A DNA stretch of 19,106 nt from JBGOUV01 sp041477815 (GTDB lineage Bacteria; Acidobacteriota; Terriglobia; Bryobacterales; JACQDG01). Every line of letters begins with the position of its first letter. Position 1 is the first letter of the stretch. The DNA lies in assembly GCA_041477815.1 (NCBI GenBank), contig JBGOUV010000086.1, positions 1-19,106 of the forward strand. Reading direction: 5' to 3'. The position numbers and the translations under genes are program-made. A model generated the notes under the pieces. The model was not told the DNA's origin, did no database searches, and saw only the letters and a list, made by a program, of their open reading frames with translations. Positions 7,178-13,188 of the stretch are shown in pieces.

Positions 7178-9142
7178 CTGCTGGGGGCGCCGCTGGCCCT
7201 GGCGCTCCTGGCGTTCTTAAACGCCCTGCACGGCCAGTTGGTTTACGACGACCGCTTTCAGATCCTCCGTAACCCTACCGTCCGTTCCCTGGCTGCCCTA
7301 CCGGGCTTGTTCACCCAGAGCGTTTGGCAGTTCATGAGCTCGGGGGCGAGCCCGCCGGTGGGATCCTATTACCGGCCCCTCTTCAACGTCGTCCTTACCC
7401 TCAACTACCAATTCTTCGGACTGGAGGTTTTCGGGTGGCACGTTGTTTCTCTGCTGCTGCATCTGGCGGCTACCTTCTGGGTCTACCAACTTGCCAAGGC
7501 GTGGAGCCTGGGACGCGACCTGGCGCTGGCCGCAACTCTCCTGTTCGGCGTCCACCCGGTTCACAGCGAAGCGGTGGCCTGGGCTTCCGCCTTGCCGGAC
7601 CTTTTGGCAGCGGTGTTGGTGCTGCCTGCCCTGGTTCTTTATGAGCAGGCCCGGCGCCGGCCGTCACCCCATCGACTGGCTTTAGCCTCCGCTCTCGCGC
7701 TGTTGGCGATGGGCAGCAAGGAAATCGCTGTGGCCGTTCCGGTCTTCCTCGTATGCCGCGAGGCGCTGGATCCGGACCGGGGCAGTCGCAGGTTCCGTCG
7801 TGTGCTCCCCTTCCTGATCGCCGCCGCCCTCTACCTCGGGGCCCGCTACGCGGTTCTAGGGTTCCTGAGCAAGGTGGAACCGAAAGCCAGCGGCGTCGCC
7901 GCCAGCCAGGTGTGGTTCACCATTCCCTCCCTCCTTGCTGCTTACGCGCGGCTTCTGGTGTGGCCACATCCGCTGGCGGTGGCCTACGGTCTCACCTATA
8001 TCACGTCACCCGCCGATGCGAGGTTCTGGGCTCTGGCGCTCGGTGTGGTGAGCCTGCTGGCCTGCGGCGCTTGGCTGGTCAGGTCCTCGCCGGCCGGCCG
8101 CCGAGCGCTCCTGCTGCTGCTTCTGTTTCTGCTGCCGGTGTTGAACACCAAGGCCTTCAATCAGGATGAATCCCTGATTCATGACCGTTACCTGTACCTC
8201 CCTTCCGTGGGGTTCTGCATTCTCGTGTCCCTGGCCCTGCATCGGCTGGCCGGACAGCGGTGGTTCTGGACGGGCTCCGGCCTGCTGGCCGCCGCTTTCT
8301 TTTTGCTCACGGTCCGCCAGAACCGCGTCTGGCGCGATGACCTGGTCCTGATGCAACACGCCCTGCGCTTTGCTCCCCGGCGGCCGTTCCTGCTCAATTA
8401 CCTCGGAGCCTACTTCGCCGAGCGTGGCGAGCTTCCGGAGGCCGAGCGCCACTATCGCGCGGCCCTGGACGCCAACCCCAATTACTACGACTCTCTAACC
8501 AATCTTGGCGACGTCTGCCGTGTCACCGGACGTCTTGGCGAAGCCGAGACGCTCTACCGCCGCGCCATTCGCTGGGGCGCGCCCTATGCCAACACCTACT
8601 ACAACCTGGGAGTCACGCTGCGCAGCCTCGGCAACTTCGGCGAGGCCGAAACAGCGCTCCTCCAGGCGGTTCGCAGGAACCCGGGTGACGCGGGCATCTG
8701 GTTCAACCTGGCCTGGATCTACGAGCAGCAGGGCCGTCTCGAACAGGCCGAGCAGGCCTATCGGGAAACGCTGCGCGCCAGCCCGGGTTACGTGGAGCCT
8801 CGTATCAATCTCACCGCCCTGCTCGCCGGCCAAAAGCGCTACGCGGAAGCGCTGGAACATGCCCAGACGGCCCGGCAGTACGCCCCCTCGCACCCCGCCG
8901 TTCTCTACGTCGCCGGAGATGTCCTTCTGAAGATGGGCCGCTACGCCGACGCCCTGCAGAACTTCGAAAAACTGGCCGGCCTCCAGCCGGCCCACCCCCT
9001 GGTCCACACCGACCTGGGCCTTTGCTACGAGGCTCTGGGGCAGAAGGACCGCGCCCGCGCGCAGTTCCTCCAGGCCGTCGAGGTCGCCCCTCAACATCCC
9101 CACACGAACCTCGCCCGCGAAAGGTTAAACTCAAAGAGATGA
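7178..9142 (+). CDS. TMTC-like GT-C membrane glycosyltransferase with seven C-terminal TPR repeats
   Basis: This is a polytopic inner-membrane protein that probably transfers a sugar from a lipid carrier to exported targets. The first membrane segment (LGAPLALALLAFLNALHGQ) leads into LVYDDRFQILRNP, the acidic first-loop motif of TMTC/PMT-type GT-C enzymes. Several more hydrophobic helices follow, then NQDESLIHDRYLYLPSVGFC, close to the YLPSxGF signature of TMTC proteins. Seven TPR motifs occupy about 8386-9108. The start is odd: the frame opens after a TAA at 7109 with no ATG, GTG or TTG before the TTG at 7238, which would delete most of the first helix. A CTG at 7178 has GGGAG six bases upstream, so I start there. 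Its stop overlaps the next ATG (ATGA). The sugar and target are unknown. Confidence 0.82.
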   Translation: MLGAPLALALLAFLNALHGQLVYDDRFQILRNPTVRSLAALPGLFTQSVWQFMSSGASPPVGSYYRPLFNVVLTLNYQFFGLEVFGWHVVSLLLHLAATFWVYQLAKAWSLGRDLALAATLLFGVHPVHSEAVAWASALPDLLAAVLVLPALVLYEQARRRPSPHRLALASALALLAMGSKEIAVAVPVFLVCREALDPDRGSRRFRRVLPFLIAAALYLGARYAVLGFLSKVEPKASGVAASQVWFTIPSLLAAYARLLVWPHPLAVAYGLTYITSPADARFWALALGVVSLLACGAWLVRSSPAGRRALLLLLLFLLPVLNTKAFNQDESLIHDRYLYLPSVGFCILVSLALHRLAGQRWFWTGSGLLAAAFFLLTVRQNRVWRDDLVLMQHALRFAPRRPFLLNYLGAYFAERGELPEAERHYRAALDANPNYYDSLTNLGDVCRVTGRLGEAETLYRRAIRWGAPYANTYYNLGVTLRSLGNFGEAETALLQAVRRNPGDAGIWFNLAWIYEQQGRLEQAEQAYRETLRASPGYVEPRINLTALLAGQKRYAEALEHAQTARQYAPSHPAVLYVAGDVLLKMGRYADALQNFEKLAGLQPAHPLVHTDLGLCYEALGQKDRARAQFLQAVEVAPQHPHTNLARERLNSKR

Positions 9143-10146
9143 GAATCCCCTGCCTTTGCTTTCTGGCGTGCGCCGCGTGGGGTCAGACCGGCTCTTCCTC
9201 CTCCCCGGTCGTTGCCATTGTCGCCGGCCAACCTATTTATGAGGAAGACCTGAAACCGCTGCTCCAGTCCCAGTCCCGCCAGATCCAGCAGCAGGAGTAC
9301 GAACAAAAGAGCAAGGCTCTGGAAAACCTGGTGAACCAGAAGTTGCTGGAGGCGGAAGCCAAGCAGAAAGGAATCGGCCTCGATAAGCTTCTGGCGCAGG
9401 AGGTGGACGCGACGGTCCCGGAAGCCGCGGAGACAGAGGTGGAGGCCTTCTACCTCGGCCAGCGAGATCGTGTGAACCGTCCTTTCGAGGAGGTCAAAGA
9501 TCAATTGCGCCAGAGTCTCCGGCAGGCCAGGATCCAGCGTGCCCGCGAGGTCTACTTGGAGAAGGCGCGTGCCCGCGCCGAGGTGGCCATTTTGTTGCGC
9601 CCGCCGCTAGCGGAGGTCAGTTACGACCCGGCGCGGGTGCGCGGCAATGCCAAGGCGAGGGTCACCATTGTGGAGTTTTCCGACTTCCAGTGTCCTTTCT
9701 GCGTGCGGGCCCAGCCCACGCTGCGGGAGGTCCTGGCCCGTTACGGCGATCGCGTCAAGCTGGCCTATCGCGATTTTCCTCTGCACCAGATTCACCCCCA
9801 GGCACAGATGGGCGCCGAAGCCGCGCGTTGCGCCGGAGACCAGGGTAAGTTCTGGGAATACCATGATCTGCTCTTCCAGGGTCCGGGCCAGCCCCTGGAC
9901 CAGCCGGCGCTGGCGGACCATGCCCAGAAGTTGCAGCTCGATGCGCCCAAGTTCGAGTCCTGCCTCGCCGCAGGGCGTCACCGCGCCGCAGTCGAGCGCG
10001 ATCTCCAGGACGGCGTGACCGCCGGCGTCAGCGGCACGCCCGCGTTCTTCGTCAACGGCGTGTTGCTTTCCGGCGCCCAGCCGCTCTCTGCTTTTCAAAA
10101 GGTTATCGACGCCGAGCTGGTCCGCCTGGAGAAGGTCCATCCCTAG
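9139..10146 (+). CDS. Periplasmic SurA-like N domain fused to a DsbA-like thiol oxidoreductase
   Basis: This is a 335-residue exported protein joining a folding-helper domain to a disulfide oxidoreductase. After the signal peptide MRIPCLCFLACAAWGQ, residues about 23-155 read like the N-terminal chaperone part of SurA/PpiC proteins (VAIVAGQPIYEEDLKPLL, ALENLVNQKLLEAEAKQKG, RPFEEVKDQLRQSLRQ). No parvulin catalytic domain follows. Residues 158-335 form a DsbA/Thioredoxin_4 domain with VTIVEFSDFQCPFCVRAQP, active-site Cys185-Pro-Phe-Cys188, and the cis-proline loop SGTPAFFVNG (Pro301). The ATG at 9139 overlaps the stop of the membrane gene by four bases, so translation is probably coupled. A role in folding or oxidising the cysteine-rich HYR protein is inference from position. 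Confidence 0.9.
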   Translation: MRIPCLCFLACAAWGQTGSSSSPVVAIVAGQPIYEEDLKPLLQSQSRQIQQQEYEQKSKALENLVNQKLLEAEAKQKGIGLDKLLAQEVDATVPEAAETEVEAFYLGQRDRVNRPFEEVKDQLRQSLRQARIQRAREVYLEKARARAEVAILLRPPLAEVSYDPARVRGNAKARVTIVEFSDFQCPFCVRAQPTLREVLARYGDRVKLAYRDFPLHQIHPQAQMGAEAARCAGDQGKFWEYHDLLFQGPGQPLDQPALADHAQKLQLDAPKFESCLAAGRHRAAVERDLQDGVTAGVSGTPAFFVNGVLLSGAQPLSAFQKVIDAELVRLEKVHP

Positions 10147-10155
10147 CGGCTCGCC

Positions 10156-10198
10156 CTTGTCTTGACAAGCTCCTCACATACGTATTAAAGTACGTATG
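10156..10198 (+). promoter_or_regulatory. prlF-yhaV promoter with palindromes over both boxes
   Basis: The -35 box TTGACA (10162-10167) is a perfect consensus. A -10 box is either TTAAAG (10185-10190, 17-base spacer) or TAAAGT (10186-10191, 18-base spacer). Inverted repeat CTTGTC-tt-GACAAG (10156-10169) covers the -35, and CATACGTA-ttaaag-TACGTATG (10177-10198) covers the -10. This is a layout expected for an operator used by the antitoxin or toxin-antitoxin complex. The Shine-Dalgarno GGGAGAG follows directly, before the ATG at 10211. Confidence 0.6.
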
Positions 10199-10210
10199 GG
10201 AGAGCCCGTT

Positions 10211-10552
10211 ATGACATTCACCGGCGCCGTTACCACCACCGGAACCTCTCAGGCGATTCGCCTGGAAAAGGCTCTGTTCCGGGCCATGCCCGAGCTCCGG
10301 CCGCAAGCCAGGGTCAAAGCTCATGTCATCGGTCCCGGTCAACTACTCATCTCGCTGGAACCGGGGCCCGGCGCGCCTGCCGAGCAGGATCCTGCCCTCG
10401 CCGCTTTCCTGGCGTTCCTCGAAATGGATATGCTCTCGCATCCCCGCCGGATCGCCCCCCTTTCCAAGAAGTCCCTGAAGCGGGCGGTGGAGCTGACCAA
10501 ACGTGCCAACGTCTCGGACGACGAAGAAATCCCGGATAGCGTCACCCTCTGA
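10211..10552 (+). CDS. prlF: Type II antitoxin, PrlF (SohA) family
   Basis: This is a 113-residue antitoxin expected to bind and neutralise the YhaV toxin encoded just downstream and to repress its own promoter. The N-terminal part (MTFTGAVTTTGTSQAIRLEK, then VKAHVIGPGQLLISLEP) is consistent with an AbrB-type swapped-hairpin DNA-binding domain. The C-terminal part (PALAAFLAFLEMDMLSHPRR and SDDEEIPDSV) matches the E. coli PrlF tail (AFLRFLDADIQNNP...IDDEI) as I recall it. Length is close to the 111 residues of E. coli PrlF. An in-frame ATG at 10196 lies inside the promoter palindrome; the ATG at 10211 has GGGAGAG correctly spaced and is preferred. It overlaps the toxin gene by 50 bases. Confidence 0.88.
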   Translation: MTFTGAVTTTGTSQAIRLEKALFRAMPELRPQARVKAHVIGPGQLLISLEPGPGAPAEQDPALAAFLAFLEMDMLSHPRRIAPLSKKSLKRAVELTKRANVSDDEEIPDSVTL

Positions 10553-11033
10553 GCTTCAAGCAACACCCTGGAGACTCTACGCCCACCCCGCCTTTCGCGA
10601 GAAATGGGAGCGTTTGATCGCCGAGGTGGAGTCGCTTCGCCGCGCCGATTCTAAGGAATACATTGGCCATCCTAAGACCAAACTCCTGAAGCGCCTCCAG
10701 GAGCTGATTCTCCACGAGATTCCCTCCCATCCCGACTCGGAGCAGTACCAACTCGGCAATACTCTCGGGCCTGCACACCGGCATTGGCGACGGGCGAAGT
10801 TCCTCGGCAGATTCCGCTTGTTCTATCGCTTCGACTCCCAACATCGGATCATCGTCTACGCCTGGGTCAATGACGAAAATACCCTGCGAAAGGCCGGTGC
10901 CCGGACCGACCCCTATGTCGTTTTCCGATCCAGGTTGAAAGGCGGCAATCCTCCTGACGGATGGGCCGACCTGGTCGCCGGCTCCCACCCGCTTAGATCC
11001 AGCACGGAGTGGGTCACCGGTCCACTGTCATAG
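10503..11033 (+). CDS. yhaV: Type II toxin, YhaV family ribonuclease
   Basis: This is a RelE-superfamily mRNA-cleaving toxin paired with PrlF. The match to E. coli YhaV runs nearly end to end: WRLYAHPAFREKWERLIAEV corresponds to WALYAHPCFQETYDALVAEV; TKLLKRLQELILHEIPSHP and LGNTLGPAHRHWRRAKFLGR follow in order; RFRLFYRF, VIVYAW-like strands and the signature VNDENTLRKAGARTDPYVVF end in KGGNPPDGWADL. The GTG at 10503 has GGTGGAG about ten bases upstream. No other ATG, GTG or TTG lies between it and the first conserved Trp. At 176 residues it is slightly longer than the E. coli protein (about 154), mainly at the two ends. All the motifs I recognise are present, so the toxin looks intact. Confidence 0.9.
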   Translation: MPTSRTTKKSRIASPSELQATPWRLYAHPAFREKWERLIAEVESLRRADSKEYIGHPKTKLLKRLQELILHEIPSHPDSEQYQLGNTLGPAHRHWRRAKFLGRFRLFYRFDSQHRIIVYAWVNDENTLRKAGARTDPYVVFRSRLKGGNPPDGWADLVAGSHPLRSSTEWVTGPLS

Positions 11034-11210
11034 ACTTCTTCCCCACCGGCGCTGGCAGACCTGCAAGCGCAGCAACCGCGCCTCCCCCGCCACGGCGAAC
11101 CGCACCCGGTGCGGCTCGGCAGCCAGTTGTACGGCGCCCGTATGTCCCGGCGCCTTAGAACACAGCAGCAGTAACGACAGCGACAATACTATGGAGCGCA
11201 ACATACACAT
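11028..11210 (-). CDS. Small secreted ORF, possibly a truncated gene
   Basis: This 60-residue frame starts with ATG at 11210, preceded by AAGGG about seven bases upstream. It opens with a convincing signal peptide (MCMLRSIVLSLSLLLLCSKAPG); the cysteine after LLLL does not fit a standard lipobox well. The remainder (GAVQLAAEPHRVRFAVAGEA, then LLRLQVCQRRWGRSL) looks like the first beta strands of a larger secreted protein that stops abruptly. Its stop overlaps the last codons of the convergent yhaV gene. It may be a real small protein, or the 5' stub of a gene cut when the toxin-antitoxin module arrived. No family is recognised. Confidence 0.4.
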   Translation of the reverse strand: MCMLRSIVLSLSLLLLCSKAPGHTGAVQLAAEPHRVRFAVAGEARLLRLQVCQRRWGRSL

Positions 11211-11285
11211 GGGTTCGCCCTTCGATCCAATCCGCTCGATTCTCCCACTCTTGCCGGTCGCAAGCTACCGGCGCAGGATTCTCGG

Positions 11286-12473
11286 TTACGGCCGCCACTG
11301 CCGCAGCCGCCGCCCCGCTTCCTCCAGCGTCTCCCGCTTCTTGCAGAAACAGAACCGCACCTGCTGGGCGCCCCGGGCGGCGTCGGAATAGAAGCTGGAT
11401 CCCGGCACCGCCGCTACGCCCGCCTCCAGGATCATGCGGCGGACGAACCCGGTATCACTCCCCACCCCGAAGCCGGAGATATCGGTCATGGTGTAATAGG
11501 CGCCGTCGGGGACATAGCAGCGGAAACCCGCCGCTTCGAGAAGCCCCAGCAGCAGATCGCGGCGCTCCTGGTATTCGGTCCGCAGTCGCCCGTAGTATTC
11601 GAGGGGCAGGTGCAGGGCCGCCACCCCCGCCTGCTGCAGCGGAGCGGCGGCGCCCACGGTGAGGAAGTCGTGGACCTTGCGGATCGGATCGGTGAGGACC
11701 GGCCCCGCAATCACCCAGCCCACCCGCCAGCCCGTCACCGAGTACGTCTTGCTCATGCTGTTGACCAGGACGGCCCGGTCGCGCATGCCGTCGAGCGTGA
11801 TCATGGGGTAGTGCGGCGTCTCCCCGTAGAGGATGTGCTCGTAGATCTCGTCGGTGTAGCAGAAGGCGTCGTGCTCGCGGCACAGCGCGGCGATGAACTC
11901 CAGTTCCTCGCGGGTGAAGACCTTGCCGGTCGGGTTGTTCGGGGTGTTGACGATGATGCCCCGGGTATTGGCCCGGAAGGCGTGCCGCAGCTCGCCGGGA
12001 TCGAAGTGCCAGTCCGGCGGATAGAGAGTAACCAGCCGGCGAGTGGCGCCGCACAACTCGGTGTCGGGCGCGTAGTTCTCGTAAAAGGGCTCGAAGACAA
12101 TCACCTCGTCGCCGGGATTCACCGTGGCCAGCAGCGACGCGATCATGCCCTCGGTCGAGCCGCAGCACACCGTGATCTCGCGCTCGGGATCGATGTCGAG
12201 CCCGTAGGTGACACGGTACTTGTGAGCAATAGCGTCCCGGAACTTCTTGGCGCCCCAGGTGATGGCGTACTGGTTGATGTCGTCGGCGATGGCCTGCTGG
12301 GCGGCGGCCTTCAGGCCGGCCGGGGCGGGGAAGTCCGGGAATCCCTGGGCCAGGTTGACGGCGCGTTGCCCGAGCGCCAGGCGGGTCATCTCGCGGATGA
12401 CCGACTCGGTGAAGTTGGCGGTTCGTTGGGCGCCCACGGCGGCCGGTAAGTGCTTTGTCAGACTCATCGTCAT
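11286..12473 (-). CDS. Class I/II PLP-dependent aminotransferase (KAT/YbdL-like)
   Basis: This is a cytosolic fold-type I aminotransferase of 395 residues, close to the kynurenine/methionine aminotransferase branch. Visible motifs are VNLAQGFPDFPAP near residue 40, NQYAITWGAKKFRDAIAHKY, ITVCCGSTEGM, and EPFYENYAPD. The cofactor-binding residues are Asn180 (NTPNNPTGK), Asp208 and Tyr211 (YTDEIYEH), Lys242 forming the Schiff base (NSMSKTYSVTGWRVGW), and Arg373 binding the substrate carboxylate (QVRFCF). The frame opens further upstream to 12554, but the ATG at 12473 has GGAGG seven bases before it and suits the family start. An ATTATAAT string at 12501-12508 could be its -10 box; no good -35 is visible. 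The substrate cannot be fixed from sequence alone. Confidence 0.92.
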   Translation of the reverse strand: MTMSLTKHLPAAVGAQRTANFTESVIREMTRLALGQRAVNLAQGFPDFPAPAGLKAAAQQAIADDINQYAITWGAKKFRDAIAHKYRVTYGLDIDPEREITVCCGSTEGMIASLLATVNPGDEVIVFEPFYENYAPDTELCGATRRLVTLYPPDWHFDPGELRHAFRANTRGIIVNTPNNPTGKVFTREELEFIAALCREHDAFCYTDEIYEHILYGETPHYPMITLDGMRDRAVLVNSMSKTYSVTGWRVGWVIAGPVLTDPIRKVHDFLTVGAAAPLQQAGVAALHLPLEYYGRLRTEYQERRDLLLGLLEAAGFRCYVPDGAYYTMTDISGFGVGSDTGFVRRMILEAGVAAVPGSSFYSDAARGAQQVRFCFCKKRETLEEAGRRLRQWRP

Positions 12474-12524
12474 CGGCGGACCTCCACCGCCCGAAAACCG
12501 ATTATAATCTGTGGTACCCATGAG

Positions 12525-12650
12525 CCGCTGCCAGCCTACGTGTACTACACGCAAACTCTAACCACGCCGAGTGCCTTGTGGCGCCTGCCGATCTCCGGCG
12601 GCCGGCCCGCCAAGGTGCTGGAGGAAGTCGTTTGGCGCAACTTCCTATAA
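12525..12650 (+). pseudogene. Fragment of a TolB/WD40-type beta-propeller protein gene
   Basis: About 40 plus-strand codons read like one propeller blade: LPAYVYYTQTLTTPSALWRL followed by PISGGRPAKVLEEVVWRNF, then TAA at 12648. I recall the pattern Y-Y-x(n)-LWR-(L/V)-P-x-x-GG-x-x-x-K-V-L from the long propeller domains of acidobacterial sensor and regulator proteins. No start codon with ribosome site, and no preceding or following blades, are present. It is read as a gene remnant squeezed between the aminotransferase and hicA. The assignment is pattern recall and tentative. Confidence 0.4.
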
Positions 12651-12871
12651 GAACGCAGCTAACTCGTCCGCAGTCATACCCGACTGCCGCAGAATCGACT
12701 GAAGAGTTTTCGCCGGCAGAGTGCGGTTGCCGTGTACTGGCACCGTGACGAGGCTCGGAGCGCCCGGCCTTCTCGCGTAATGATGACTTCCCCGTATATG
12801 AGACTCCACACATCCGGCCCGCAACAAAGCGCGCAAAACCTCCTTCCGCTAACCCGCGGCAGCCGGCTCAC
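12645..12871 (-). pseudogene. hicA: HicA-family toxin with a one-base deletion
   Basis: This is an mRNA-interferase toxin of the HicA (YcfA) family, split by a frameshift. The GTG at 12871, overlapping the hicB stop as GTGA, begins VSRLPRVSGR. The reading frame then fails. One missing G in GGAAGGAGG near 12840-12845 (expected GGAAGGGAGG) would restore EVLRALLRAGCVESHIRGSH and the remainder HYARRPGAP-SLVTVPVHGNRTLPAKTL and QSILRQSGMTADEL. The repaired protein would have 75 residues with the GSHH motif that holds the catalytic histidine. The deletion could be a real inactivation or an assembly error. The mutated string AAGGAGG could also serve as a Shine-Dalgarno for a shortened product starting at an internal TTG. 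Confidence 0.8.
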
Positions 12872-13131
12872 GAGGCCTTGGGGTGGCCGGTCAGCGATGC
12901 CAGCAGGATCTCTGCTTCGACCTCGGTGAGGGGTAAGGGCAGGCTTTCCTTTTCGGAGGCTTCAAAGAAACCCAGGATCGCCTCTCTGCATTTGTCCACC
13001 GCCTCCTGGTACGTATCCCCATGCGTCGAGAGATGGTTCAGTGTTGGAACCTGGGCAATCCAGACATGATCCTTCAGGTCCCACTCGATCTCAATCGCGA
13101 GCCGGGCGGACTGGACCGCATCACTTCTCAT
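12868..13131 (-). CDS. hicB: HicB-family antitoxin
   Basis: This is an 87-residue HicB-type (UPF0150) antitoxin. The partly degraded RNase-H-like fold is visible in ARLAIEIEWDLKDHVWIAQV, PTLNHLSTHGDTYQEAVDKC and REAILGFFEASEKES; the tail LPLTEVEAEILLASLTGHPK has no obvious helix-turn-helix. The ATG at 13131 fits the family start, although its Shine-Dalgarno is weak. hicB precedes hicA with a GTGA overlap, the reverse of the E. coli order but frequent elsewhere. Because hicA is frameshifted, this gene may be an orphan antitoxin. It starts 50 bases after the lytic transglycosylase stop on the same strand, with a possible promoter of its own in that gap. Confidence 0.85.
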   Translation of the reverse strand: MRSDAVQSARLAIEIEWDLKDHVWIAQVPTLNHLSTHGDTYQEAVDKCREAILGFFEASEKESLPLPLTEVEAEILLASLTGHPKAS

Positions 13132-13147
13132 TTGCTGTTCAGCAACC

Positions 13148-13188
13148 AGTGTAGCATGCCGCGCCTCGCCCTCAACTGGGCTCAACTG
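13148..13188 (-). promoter_or_regulatory. Possible hicBA promoter with direct repeat
   Basis: On the minus strand, TTGAGG (plus 13170-13175) and TACACT (plus 13148-13153) are separated by 16 bases, and hicB starts at 13131. The octamer CTCAACTG occurs twice at a ten-base interval (plus 13171-13178 and 13181-13188). It overlaps the -35 and the transglycosylase stop codon, so one copy may simply be coding sequence. Confidence 0.4.

Noticed and set aside
11253..11272. Hairpin GCCGGT-n8-ACCGGC downstream of the aminotransferase gene
   Set aside because: Only six base pairs and no T-run on either strand, so I cannot support a rho-independent terminator.
11610..12449. Plus-strand open frame of 279 codons opposite the aminotransferase
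   Set aside because: The minus strand carries all the PLP-enzyme motifs; the opposite frame has none.
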